Source: Brassica napus
Lineage: Eukaryota > Streptophyta > Magnoliopsida > Brassicales > Brassicaceae
Length of the DNA stretch: 64,000 nucleotides
Direction of reading: 5' to 3'
Assembly: GCF_020379485.1 (NCBI RefSeq)
Contig: NC_063448.1
Coordinates: 13,539,726 to 13,603,725 of the forward strand
Shown: piece by piece, positions 1-10,885 of the stretch
Position numbering within the stretch: position 1 is the first letter of the stretch
How the letters are laid out: every line of letters begins with the position of its first letter
Notes under the pieces: generated by a model
What the model saw: only the letters and a program-made list of their open reading frames with translations
Databases searched by the model: none
What the model was told of the DNA's origin: nothing
Program-made: the position numbers and the translations under genes

Positions 1-2
1 AG

Positions 3-756
3 TCTTTGTCGACAATCAACTCGCAAAATCGGTGTAGCGGGCGTGGCGGGAAAGGGATGTTTGTCCACAACTTAGGGACAACAAGTTTACAGACCCGAGC
101 ACTTCAGCTAGTAAGTTTCTAATCTGATTTTCTTATTCATTTTTAAATATGTGATACTAAATATATTGTTTTTAGATGAAGGAAAACGGTGGAGTTCCCG
201 TAGATGATTTTACCCTGATGAAGAATGCCTATACCAACAAGAAGACTGGCGAGATTCAGGATGGACTTATTAAGGGCGTAATCCAGGTCGTGGAAAATCG
301 AAAAGAGGATCTCCTCGTGACTCAAGCTTCTATGTGTGAAGAAGGCGATTCTGCATCTTCCAACTCCTTAACCGTAGAGCAACTCAACAACCTTGTTCTC
401 GAGGTACATTCTAATTTCTTTTTGCTATGTATGTGTGATATGTGTGTGTGCGCGCGTATGTGTGTGATATGTATTTGTTATTTCTCATTCAGGCTGTTCC
501 AAGGAAAAAGGGCCGTTATGTTGGATTGGCTCGTTCGACCGGAGGGGCTTCTTCTTCTTCTTCAGCTCACTATCCACTCGTTGATGAGCTTATGGAGCAG
601 ATTAAGACCAAGGATACGGAGATTGAGTTCCTGAAGAATGACAATGCTGAAATCCGGGTTGAGCTGCAGCAAAACCGAACGACTATGGAGCAAAACAATG
701 TTCTCACCCAGACCTTGTTGCAGAAGTTTAGGACCCGATTCGGTGAAGACTTTTAG
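3..756 (+). CDS. Transposase_24-like (Ptta/En/Spm) protein, C-terminal exons, partial
   Basis: Three exons in one phase: 3-110 (continues left of the window), 176-403 and 493-756, with introns GTAAGT...TTTTAG and GTACAT...ATTCAG. They give about 199 residues ending in TAG. The middle exon has the segment NAYTNKKTGEI, the kind of motif seen in the plant Transposase_24 domain of CACTA accessory proteins. Before it is a G/S-rich stretch and after it a predicted coiled coil (residues ELMEQIKTKDTEIEFLKND and on, heptad-like E/K/L). In En/Spm elements such proteins work with the main transposase at subterminal repeats. No stop or frameshift is visible. The N-terminal half is not in view, so intactness is unknown. 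Family assignment is from motif recognition. Confidence 0.65.
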
Positions 757-929
757 TTGTTTTTTTAATTTTTTCAAAAACTTTTTATTACTTTTTATAA
801 CTTTAATGTATAACAATGTTGAATTTATATATCTATAATGTTTTTAAATTCTAAATTATCAATTTTTTCCTGAAATTAAATAAAAAATTATAAAAATTGT
901 TTTTTTTTAATTAAAAAAGGAATACCAAC

Positions 930-1335
930 GGATACAGTTATCCGTCGGAATTTCTACATATTTCCGACGAATAAAATCCATCGGTATTTTCTAGATATTC
1001 CGACGGAATAAAGTCGTCGGTTTTATCTTCAGTTACCGACGGACTTCCTTCATCGGTATTTTCTGAATATTCCGATTAACTCCCTTTGTCGGTATTTTCT
1101 GAAAATTCCGACGAATTCTCTTTGTCGGTATTCTCTATAAATACCGACGGATATGTGTCGTAGGAAATTTTAGAAAAAAACCGACGGAATATGTTCGTCG
1201 GTATTTACCGACGAATTTCCGACGAATATCAGTATACCGACGAGATGATACCGACGGACATTTTTCGTCGGTATTCCATCGGTATGCGACTTTCCCGACG
1301 AGATTATGACGGATTTGTCCATCGGTATCGCGCAG
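930..1335. repeat. CACTA subterminal repeats
   Basis: More than a dozen degenerate copies of CCGACGGA or its reverse complement, in both orientations, spaced roughly 15-30 bp. Such arrays next to CACTA ends are transposase-binding sites in En/Spm; binding here is inferred. Confidence 0.75.
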
Positions 1336-1348
1336 TTTTCTTGTAGTG
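1336..1348 (-). repeat. CACTA terminal inverted repeat (right end)
   Basis: Reads TTTTCTTGTAGTG, the complement of CACTACAAGAAAA, typical of Brassicaceae CACTA termini. Confidence 0.85.
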
Positions 1349-2329
1349 TAATTAATGCAAACTTTTACCAACATATTAGGGTCTAGTTGTTCATAGTATG
1401 TGAAACTATACTATCTCCGGTAAATAGTATAGTATTGAATGAATGACACTTGTTTTCTTCTCGGATGTGGCCTTTTAGTGATGTTTTGGATTTTGTTTGT
1501 GATTTCCCAGGCGAGAGCTAATTTAATAACCTTATTAATCTTTGAGCAAGAGGTAGAGTTTACCTAACAGCGCCGGAGGAACGACCCGGCCAGTTAAGGC
1601 CAGGAGCGTGTTCATAACAATGATATTAGAAGACTTCTAGAAAGAGTTTCAACAAAATTGCGATGCCGATACAATACTTGGATGCTTAACTGTCACCACA
1701 ATGGCATGCTGCAATGTAGCCAAGATCATTTCCAAGCTCCACGAGGTTGTATAAGTTTCTACTGGAGGATATAAGTTTCACCACCATTCAGGTAAATTAG
1801 TCATCATCTATTTTTATGTTAAGTGATTTAACAGATTTAATAGGAGAGGAAGAAAGGATAGGGACAGCCTGTTCCAGATTCAGTAGGACGACAAAGTTTG
1901 AGATGAGTGATCTAGGCAAGCTAACTTATTATCTTGGGAATCCGATCCAATGTATACCAAGCCCCAAACCACGCAGCCTCGCCCTATCTTTGCACACTCG
2001 CCCAGGATTGCAGTTTTAGTGATATGGATTTGTTAATTAAAACTAATCTCGCGAATATTTGGTATATGGAAGTAGAAGAGCGTAGCACGTGTGAAGTTAT
2101 AGAGTGTCTTTTGAAGATGCTCTAAATGGGGTTTTGTTACCAAACCTTCAGAATACCCACCAGAATCCGTCAGTACACCTTCAGATGGCAAATATACCCT
2201 TTAAGAAACACACCACTGCTCCTGCCATGATCCAACTTCCAATTAACGGGAACCTGCATCAGAGTACTGCAACCGGGTGAGCTGATTATGAATAAGACGT
2301 CAATCACACCACGAGATATACTCTTCTCT
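1349..2329. other. Spacer with retrotransposon debris
   Basis: No intact gene. The only recognisable piece is a copia reverse-transcriptase scrap at about 1888-1950. The rest is unassigned AT-rich DNA ending in a C homopolymer near 2331. Confidence 0.5.
1888..1950 (+). pseudogene. Copia reverse-transcriptase fragment
   Basis: Encodes TTKFEMSDLGKLTYYLG, the conserved block just after the YVDD box of Ty1/copia reverse transcriptase. Flanking residues do not continue the domain, so this is a fragment of under 100 bp. Confidence 0.6.
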
Positions 2330-4110
2330 CCCCCCCCCCCCTTAACTAATAAATCTTTTTCCTGAGATTTTTCCTTCTAAAAGAAGATAATACAGCCACA
2401 TCACATACATAATAACCACAAACATTTCATTAATTCTACTTCATATCACCAAAATAATATAGAATATTAATTATACATCAACCCTTAAATCTAGATACTA
2501 AAACTTATCTCAATCTAAAACTAATCTCTAAATACTAAACCTTAAACCCTAATCACTAAACTATAAATCCAAATATAAACCATAAACTCAAATATAAACC
2601 TAAATCTAACTCCAATTTTTAAATACTAAACCCTAAATGGATCACTAAACCTAAACTCAAATGTACTCTATATTATATATTTATAATTTTAAAATAGAAT
2701 TAAAATCTGAAAAATATATATAATATTTTGTGATATTAAATTATACTATATAAAGATGGAAAATATCATACTAAACTCTAAACCCAACCCCTAATTACTA
2801 AACCCTAAATACTAATCACTAAACCCTAAATGCTAATCATTAGACTCTAAACCCAAGTATAAACCATAAACCCAGATAGAATGGAACAAAAAATATATTA
2901 TAGTACATAATGGTGAAAGAAAACAATCTTTATTAATCGTCAAATGGAACGATACATGATAGGGTCTCTAAACCCAAATCTCAACCTCACCTTCCAAATA
3001 CTAAACTCTAAAGTTTAATCACTAAACCCTAAATGAATAAACTAACATTTAGGCTTCATATTATCCGGTTATACCCTCCACATATGCAAGTTGCCGGTAC
3101 AAAAGAAGAAAGAAATGACCCAAAGAAAGAAGAAAGACACATCACTGATTAATAAAACTAAACCTAAATTAAGGAAGCATAAACCCAAATAGAATATATA
3201 TAATATGATTTACTAAACCCAAACCTCTACTTACTAAATCTAAACCCTATGCATAAACTTATAAACTCAAATACAATCTATAAATTATTTCCCAATATTG
3301 GACACTTAAAGGCACATTTACTTGGATAGCATGTTACATATCTTCTATTCCATATAGTCTAAGTAGTATAGTACACAAATGTTTCAAATAATCAAATTTT
3401 TTCAGTGGTGTATCCATAGTATGGAATGCAAATAGTAAACCCTCCCCACCCGCAAAAATACAACAATACAAGACACACCATTAATTATTAAAGCTAAACC
3501 ATAATTAAGGAAGCCTAAACCCAAATAGTATACATATAATATGGTTTACTATACTCAAACCTCTACTTAGTAAAACTAAACCCTAGGCAGGAACCTATAA
3601 ACCCAAATACAATCTATAAATTTTTTTCCAATATTGGACACTTGAAGGCACATTTTGAATATTAAACCCTAAACTGATATCACTAAACCCAAACTTTAAC
3701 CCCACACCTTCCAAATACTAAACTCTAAACTCTAATGACTAAATCCTAAACCCAACTATAGACCCTAAACCCAAATAGAATGAAATAAAATAAATAGTAT
3801 AGTACATATTGGTGAACAAAATAGAACACTCTTTATTAATCGTCAAATGAAACGATACATTTTCACTAAACCCAAATTCCAACCCCGCCCTTCTAAATAC
3901 TAAACCCTAAATCTTAATCACTAAACCCTAAACCCAAGTATAAACCCTAAACTCTAAACCTAAATCTCAAAATCTAATACTGACCTCAAACTCACCCATA
4001 TTACTCTAAATACTAAACCCTAATCACTAATTACTAAACCCTAAACTCAAATATAAACTCTAAATCCAAATATCAAAATCTAAAATAATACATAATATTA
4101 TGTAATATTA
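2330..4110. repeat. Degenerate telomere-like (CCCTAAA)n tract
   Basis: About 1.8 kb dense in variants of the plant telomere unit (taaaccctaaa, aaacccaaa, ctaaactctaa), nearly all in the CCCTAAA orientation on this strand, mixed with AT-rich spacer. It includes near-duplicate sub-blocks, for example around 3180-3300 and 3490-3610. An old interstitial telomere-like repeat rather than a chromosome end, since other sequence continues on both sides. Confidence 0.65.
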
Positions 4111-5453
4111 GTTTATACTATATAAATATTATTTGTAGTGTAGATGTAATATAATACACTAATATAAGAGTTTATTTGTCATTTATCCAAAATTGGTTTT
4201 AATCATTACACTTAAACCAATATAGTATGAATTTCATATTACAATCAATTACACAAAATGACATAGAAGAAAACTATCAAATTTGTAAATATAAAGATGA
4301 TTACATTTTTAAGAAGTAGTATATATATATCCCAAATAGTATAGTAACTTTACATACATAAATACACTAAAGAATATATACTATACTATTCATTTTCCGA
4401 ATATAGTATAGAAGATAAGTTCATCTTCTTCAATTTTTCTTTTGTCACACATGCTGATACACCTTCACTTCGTTCACCGTCGTTATTCTTCACCACCATA
4501 TAGAGATCATCTTCATCTCTTGTCCCTTTTTCGACACATCGACGCTTTTACTGGTCCACCGTCGTTATTCTTCACCATTGGATCACTAAAATAAAAAAGA
4601 AACGAAAAAAAGTATGAAAACAAAATCATGATGTGAGAATCAATGATATTTAAGAGAAGGAGAAAAAGAAATGATAAAGTTGTTATGTCTGCTCACCGTA
4701 TATGTCTTCATCGTTGTTTTTTGTTCTTCTCAAGAGAAGAAATTCAGTTCAAGAAGATATGTGCATAATGAAAGACCACGTTCATTTTCATCTTCCTGAA
4801 AGCTATCTAATTATTTTGAGAGGTGAAACTGAATACAACGTGACCACATATTTTACTTGTTACATTAATTAATTATTTATTTAATTTTTTTTTGTAGTAG
4901 ATTTCACCGGTTGAATATGAGAGCAATATGACAATAATCTATAATGTGTACATTGTATATAGAAAAAAGAGGGTTTTTAGGCAGTGAGTGAATTATAATT
5001 TGTTCGATGGTTATTCAGCCCAATTCCTCTAAAAATAATCCTTAAACCCTAAATTATGAATCAAAATCGAAAAAATGTTTGTCATACATTTTGTCGTGAT
5101 TCGTCCCACGAAACGACAAGCGTGGTTAGGTCCTTATGCGACGCGGCTACTAGTGCTCTTCCTTTCGTCATCAGTCATCAATAAGGCTGCCTGCTTTTTG
5201 TTTTTCCATTACGTTCATATTATATAAAGATTCGGATATCATTACAAGATTGGTGTCTATGTTCCCAGAAATATTATAAACAAATTTACGCATGCAACAA
5301 AAATATTAGCTAACCCTCTTATAAATAGTCAATCTACTAAAAATTAAGGACAAACTTTCGATGAGACAGAAACACGTGATGTCATTGTTTTATTTTTTAC
5401 ATAAAAATTGGTGCAATTGTCAGATAAATGAGTTAAGTTTTTTCGACATTGCG
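4111..5453. other. Intergenic AT-rich DNA
   Basis: No supported gene. A 20-bp motif (ccaccgtcgttattcttcac in its second copy) occurs in nearly identical form near 4478 and near 4556, suggesting a small local duplication. Nothing else is recognisable. Confidence 0.4.
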
Positions 5454-5458
5454 TAAAC

Positions 5459-5670
5459 TGTTGGAATGTACGCCGATATTGATGGGATAAAGACTAGTTG
5501 TTTAGTTGATTATTGTATTTGCTAAGTCCTCTGTAAGTAATGGAGGGTTGCAACTAGTTAGATTTGCTGTTGAGATACTCTTTCTTGTGAGGATGTATAA
5601 ATATATATTGATGTAATCTCTTTCAACATCATACACATAAATATTTTTCAACTCTCTCTATTCTATTATA
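5459..5670 (+). repeat. 5' LTR of copia element
   Basis: 212 bp, starts TGTTGGAATGTA. It aligns throughout with 9939-10140 with scattered substitutions and small indels, so the insertion is not recent. It ends in ATTATA rather than the usual CA. Confidence 0.85.
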
Positions 5671-5683
5671 TGGTATCAGAGCC
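5671..5683 (+). other. Primer-binding site (initiator tRNA-Met)
   Basis: TGGTATCAGAGCC directly after the LTR, the usual plant copia/gypsy site complementary to the 3' end of initiator methionine tRNA. Confidence 0.85.
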
Positions 5684-5734
5684 AGAATTTTTCTTTTATG
5701 ATCTTTAGATCTCTAAATCAATAATTGATTGACG

Positions 5735-8700
5735 ATGTCTGGAACAAACCCAACGAACACGAACCCGATAATGATGGAAGTGCGTCGTACGATTTCACCA
5801 TATGAACTGACCTCTGTGGATAATCCCAGAGCTGTGATTATCCTCTCTTACGAGGAATTAACTACGACGAATGGGCGTGTGGTATCAAAACTACGCTATG
5901 TTCTCGTAAAAAGTTTGGCTTTCTTGATGGATCGATCAAGCAACCAAAAGAAGGCTCTCCAGACTTGGAGGATTGGTGGACGATTCAGGCTCTGCTTGTC
6001 TCTTGGATCAAGATGACAATTGAGCTGACACTTCACTCAAACATCTCTCACAAAGATGTTGCTCAGGACCTATGGGAGCATCTGAAACGAAGGTTCTCTG
6101 TGCTGAATGGACCGCGTATTCAGCAGATCAAGGCGGAGCTGGCTTGTTGCAAGCAAAGGGGTCTTGCGATTGAGTCATATTTTGGCAAACTCAATCGCAT
6201 TTGGGATAGCATGGCGATCTATAGGCCTCTACGGGTCTGCAAGTGCGGGAAGTGTACTTGTGATCTTGGAACTCTTCAGGAAAAGGATCGGGAGGAAGAC
6301 AAAGTTCATCAGTTCTTGTATGGATTGGATAATGCGTATTTCCGAACGGTATGATCATCTCTTGTGTCTCGATCTCCTCTCCAAGCAACAGAGGAGGTGT
6401 ACAACATTGTACGTCAAGAGGAGGACTTGCGAACTGCGAACAAGCTAGAAGAAGATGCTTCCATAAATGCAGTCACTGCGTTTGCTGCTCAGACTAAAGG
6501 AAGAGGACGTGGTGGTGATGGGAGCGAAATGAGTTTATGTAGGCATTGTAACCGTTCATGACACTCCTCAGAGAATTGTTTTGCGGTGATTGGCTATCCA
6601 GAGTGGTGGGGAGACAGACCACAAGGAAGGACAATGCAAGGAAGAGGTCGTGGTGGTTCTTCATCCAATAGTGAAGGTAGAGGCCGAGAATCAATGTCTT
6701 ACGCCAACGCAGCACATGTTGCAACACCACAACATGTTGAACAAGCAAACTATGTCGTCACAGATAAGGATCGTGATGGAGTAACTAGGTTGAGCGATGT
6801 TCAGTGGAGGAATATCATGAACATACTCAATGCGAACGCTGGAAAGAACAACAACACCACCTCTGAGAACTTGACAGGGTCTTATGTTGAAATCGGTTTT
6901 CTATGTTGAGGGAATGCCATCTGATATGATCTCCGTTGGTCAGCAGTTCAGTTAGCTGATTAGTTCTTGATTGTCCAGGACCGCATTACAAGGATGGTGA
7001 TTAGAGCGGCTAAGAGGGAGAATGGAGCATTCCGCTTATGCAGTATGGAGAGTGTAGCAACTGTGAGTACAAAGGAGGAAGAGACGTATGAGCTGTGGCA
7101 TAAGAGAATGGGACATCTTGCTGCTAAAGTTGTCTGCTCACTTCCTGTTGTTTCTAGTTCAGTTTGTCTTAGTTTTCTGGATATGGCGTGTGATATTTGT
7201 CTCCGCGCAAAACAAACCAGATCATGTTTTCCTGTTAGTATCAATAAAACTTCCAAGGCTTTTGATATGATTCATACAAACTTATGGGGTCCTTATAGGA
7301 CATAATCAATGACTGGTGCAAGAAATTTTCTCACTTTAGTTGATGATTACTCACGTGGTGTATGGGTTTATCTTCTTAAAGACAAAACTGAAGCTTCAAC
7401 TAACTTGAAAAACTTCTTGTCGATGATTCATGCATAGTTTTAGGCAACAGTAAGAACAATCCGTAGTGACAATGGTTCTGAGTTCTTATGTTTACGAGAG
7501 CACTTCTTGAAGCTTGGAATTGTACATGAAACATCCTGCATCGGCACACCGCAGCAAAATGGCAAGGTAGAAAGGAAGCACTGCCACATACTGAATGTTG
7601 CGCGGGCATTGCGATTTGAGGCTAAAATTCCTATATATTTCTGGGGTGAATGTATTCTTGCAACATGATACTTGATTAATCAAACACGAAGCTTGGTTTT
7701 GGGTGGAATCAGTCCGTATGAGAAGATCCATAACAAAGCTCCATGTTATGATCATATCTGGGTGTTTGGAAGTCTCTGTTACGCTCACAATCAGACGACA
7801 AAAGGAGATAAATTTGCACCAAGAAGTAATAGATGTGTGTTTATGGGTTATCCGTACGGCAAAAAAGGCTGGAGATTGTTTGATTTGGAGAAGCATGAAT
7901 TTACTATATCAAGAGATGTATTTTCTGTGAGAATGAGTTTCCTTACGCGAAACTAGAAGAAAATGGAGAACCAGAGGATCCACGTTTGTGGAAACCAATT
8001 GGAACTCGGGAAGAAGACGACACACAGATGGTACGACAGAGTATTAATGTTGGGTCGTACCAGGGTGGAACCTTAGCTTGGCTTGGAAGTTTTTCAGATC
8101 CAACAACAATTGGGCCCAATACTAAAACCATACCTAACTCGGCCCAAACAACAAATGTGACTTCGTCTTCTCCAACAGTGCCGATGACGACAGAAGCACC
8201 CAAACAACAAATAACTGAGGAACAAAAGACACAATTGGAAAGGGGTCATCGAAAATGAGTTCCTCATGTTACCTTGAAAAACTATGTCACAAACTCATCA
8301 TAAATGCGTGTTCTCTCCAATTCGACTAAAAAGAGTACGAAGTTGCTTTATCCGATCTCGAAGTACGTATGCTATGGACGCTTCTCCGCTAGACATACGG
8401 CATACCAGGTGACTACTGGTAAGATTACTCCACCAAAGACATATAATCAAGCTGTAGAGGATGAACGGTTTAGGAATGCAATGGGTACAGAGATTGTAGC
8501 TCTTGAAGATAATCAAACCTGGTATATAGTTGATTTGCCACCAAGGAAACGAGCCATCAGATGTAAGTGGGTTTATAAAGTGAAGTACATGGCTGATGGG
8601 ACGATAGAGAGATTCAAAGTTTGCTTAGTGGCTTTGGGAAATAAACAAGTTGAAGGTGTTAGTTATAAGGAGACATTTGCGCCTGTGGCAAAAAAAAAGG

Positions 8701-9936
8701 ACGGTCCGTTTATTCTTGGATGTGGCTACAAAACGAGGCTGGGATGTGCAAAACGCATTCTTGCACGAAGATCTCACAGAAGAAGCTTATATGAAGTTTC
8801 CACCCAGTTTTAACGCCAAAGACTCATCAAAAAAATTGTAGACTAAGGAAATATTTATATGGATTACGCCAAGCTCCTAGATGCTGGTTCGTTAAATTGA
8901 CAACGTCTCTGCAGGGTTATGGTTTTCAGCAGTGTCGATCGGATTACTCATTGTTTACATATGTCAAGGGAGCAACTTAGATGCAAATTTTGATCTATGT
9001 CGACGATCTTATCATTACATGTAACCAACCTAAGGTTGTGGCATTCTTTTAAGACATATCTCATGTTTTAAAATGAAGAATTTGGGTCTGTTACGGTATT
9101 TTTTTGGAAATTGAAGTAGCAAGAAATCAGACAGTAATGTGCTTGAGTCAAAGGAAGTATGCGCTTGAGATTATTGAAGATACTGGTCTTATAAATTCGA
9201 AACCTGCACTGTTTCCTGTCGAACAGAACCATAAACTGGCTCTGTCAAAATCTTTGCTCCTTCTTAACCCGCAGAAGTACAGACGATTGGTAGGAAGATT
9301 TATTTATTTGGGGGCCACACGGCTTGACTTGGTTTACTCTGTTAACGTGTTGTCACAATTTATGCAATCACCTCGTGAAGATCATTGGCAGGCAGCACTC
9401 AGAGTGGTTTGGTACTTAAAGGGAAGTCCAGGTCAAGGACTGTTACCTCGCGCGAATGATACTCTACAAATCACTGGTTGGTCAGACTCAGATTGGGCTA
9501 GCTTTCCTATAACTAGAAGATCGGTCACATGCTATTTTATACAACTAAGGAGCTCCCCAATCTCGTGGAAAACAAAGAAGCAGCCAACTGTGAGTCTTTC
9601 TTCTGCAGAGGCTGATTATAGAGCAATGGCCTATCTTACGAAGGAAATGATATGGCTGAAGAGAATACTCCAAGCCCTAGACATTCAACACGATCAACTG
9701 ATGCAACTGAACTGTGACAGTAAGGCAACTCTACATATATGTAACAACAAAACATATAGAGTTGGATTGTCATTTTGTGAGAGATGAGATCATTGCTGGA
9801 ACAATAGCTACATTTCATGTCAGTAGTAAGTCACAGTTAGCTGATGTCTTTACTAAAGCATTGGGGCATTACGAGTTTGAAGGGTTTAAGATCAAGTTGG
9901 GCATCAGAGACTTGTATCCTCCAACGTGGGGTGGGG
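5735..9936 (+). pseudogene. Copia gag-pol polyprotein, multiply disrupted
   Basis: The gag start is taken at the ATG at 5735 because it follows the leader after the primer site. Pieces recognisable in order: gag UBN2-like region (5965-6350), a CCHC knuckle near 6536-6580 with a TGA inside it at 6559-6561, integrase core (about 7080-7640), the GYPYGKKGW segment after integrase (7850-7875), reverse transcriptase (8430-9100, with KWVYKVK and ETFAPVA), and RNase H (9480-9780, SDSDWA and SAEADYRA), ending in the VFTKALG motif. At least ten stops or frameshifts separate the blocks, including a damaged region around the YVDD box (about 8985-9060). No functional product is expected. Confidence 0.85.
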
Positions 9937-9938
9937 GG

Positions 9939-10140
9939 TGTTGAAATGTACTCTGATGGGATAAGGACTAATTGTTTAGTTGATTGTTGTATTTGCTAAG
10001 TTCTTCGTAAGTAATGGAGGGTTGCAACTAGTTAGATTTGCCGTTGAGATACTCTCTCTTGTGAGGATGTATATATATTGATGTAATTTCTTTCAACGTA
10101 ATGCACATAAATATTTCTCAACTCCCTCTGTTCCATTATA
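9939..10140 (+). repeat. 3' LTR of copia element
   Basis: 202 bp, starts TGTTGAAATGTA right after a G-rich polypurine tract. Shorter than the 5' LTR by small deletions. Confidence 0.85.
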
Positions 10141-10145
10141 TAAAC

Positions 10146-10885
10146 CACACTTACAAGGGGTGAAACACCATGAGTGCTCTTACTCACTCATACACATATA
10201 ACCAAAATATATCCCCAACTATATTAAAAAAAAAAAAGAAGAAAGAAAACTACGTAAAAGAAATTATACTGTATGTTCTCTTGTTTACCAAGATGCTTGT
10301 TTTTGTTATGTTCCCTGTCTATCGTTTGATGCGGCGAAATTTTATTCGAACATATCTTATCTATCGTTTGATGCGGCTCATTATAACTATATAAACGGGA
10401 TTCGACAGACATTGATTTCTCAATAATTATAAAGTTTTATTTTGCATCTGTTCGGATTTTAGAATTTTACATAATGATGTACCATTTCTATTCTCTTTTA
10501 ATCTTTCATTCCAAATGGCTCATCGTAGAAATTTTGGTATTGCCTTGTGAAGTTCTTGTATCAATATGTTTATGAAAAAATTACTCGATTTCTTCTAACC
10601 TTCTATAAAATCAAAAATTTCCCGATATTTATGCTTAACCATTTCTACCCAAAACTTGCGACGAGTTTTTTGGCATGAAACCAAAATTTATAAATAATGT
10701 CGTGAGCAATAATATATTTGATATAGTACTATTTTTGGATATAAAAATTGTTGTATTTGAAAGGGATCACATACATAAAATTATTTAGGATTTCATTTTT
10801 AGCTTCAATTAACTACTCCATACAACAACAACAAAACTACTCCATGCATGTCCAAAATATCACACTAATTACTCTAACACGATAG
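10146..10885. other. Intergenic spacer
   Basis: No gene is supported. A direct repeat of the motif tctatcgtttgatgcggc occurs near 10318 and near 10370. The rest is AT-rich. Confidence 0.4.

Larger units (their letters stand above)
1..1348 (+). mobile_element. 3' part of a CACTA (En/Spm-type) DNA transposon
   Basis: The right end of a CACTA element whose left part lies outside the window. It contains the last exons of a Transposase_24-like protein gene, then about 400 bp of short alternating motifs built on CCGACGGA/TCCGTCGG, then the terminal motif TTTTCTTGTAGTG (complement CACTACAAGAAAA), which is the classical CACTA end. The sequence right after it is taa, compatible with a 3-bp target duplication, but the other copy is not in the window. 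The order coding, subterminal repeats, terminus matches the family. Confidence 0.85.
5459..10140 (+). mobile_element. Full-length, coding-dead Ty1/copia retrotransposon
   Basis: Bounded by two similar LTRs (5459-5670 and 9939-10140) and by 5-bp target duplications TAAAC at 5454-5458 and 10141-10145. The primer-binding site TGGTATCAGAGCC follows the 5' LTR and a G-rich polypurine tract (about 9924-9938) precedes the 3' LTR. The internal order gag, integrase, reverse transcriptase, RNase H is the copia order. Many stops and frameshifts make it non-autonomous. Confidence 0.9.

Noticed and set aside
2330..4110. True telomere or chromosome end
   Set aside because: Units are too degenerate, and transposons and genes continue on both sides.
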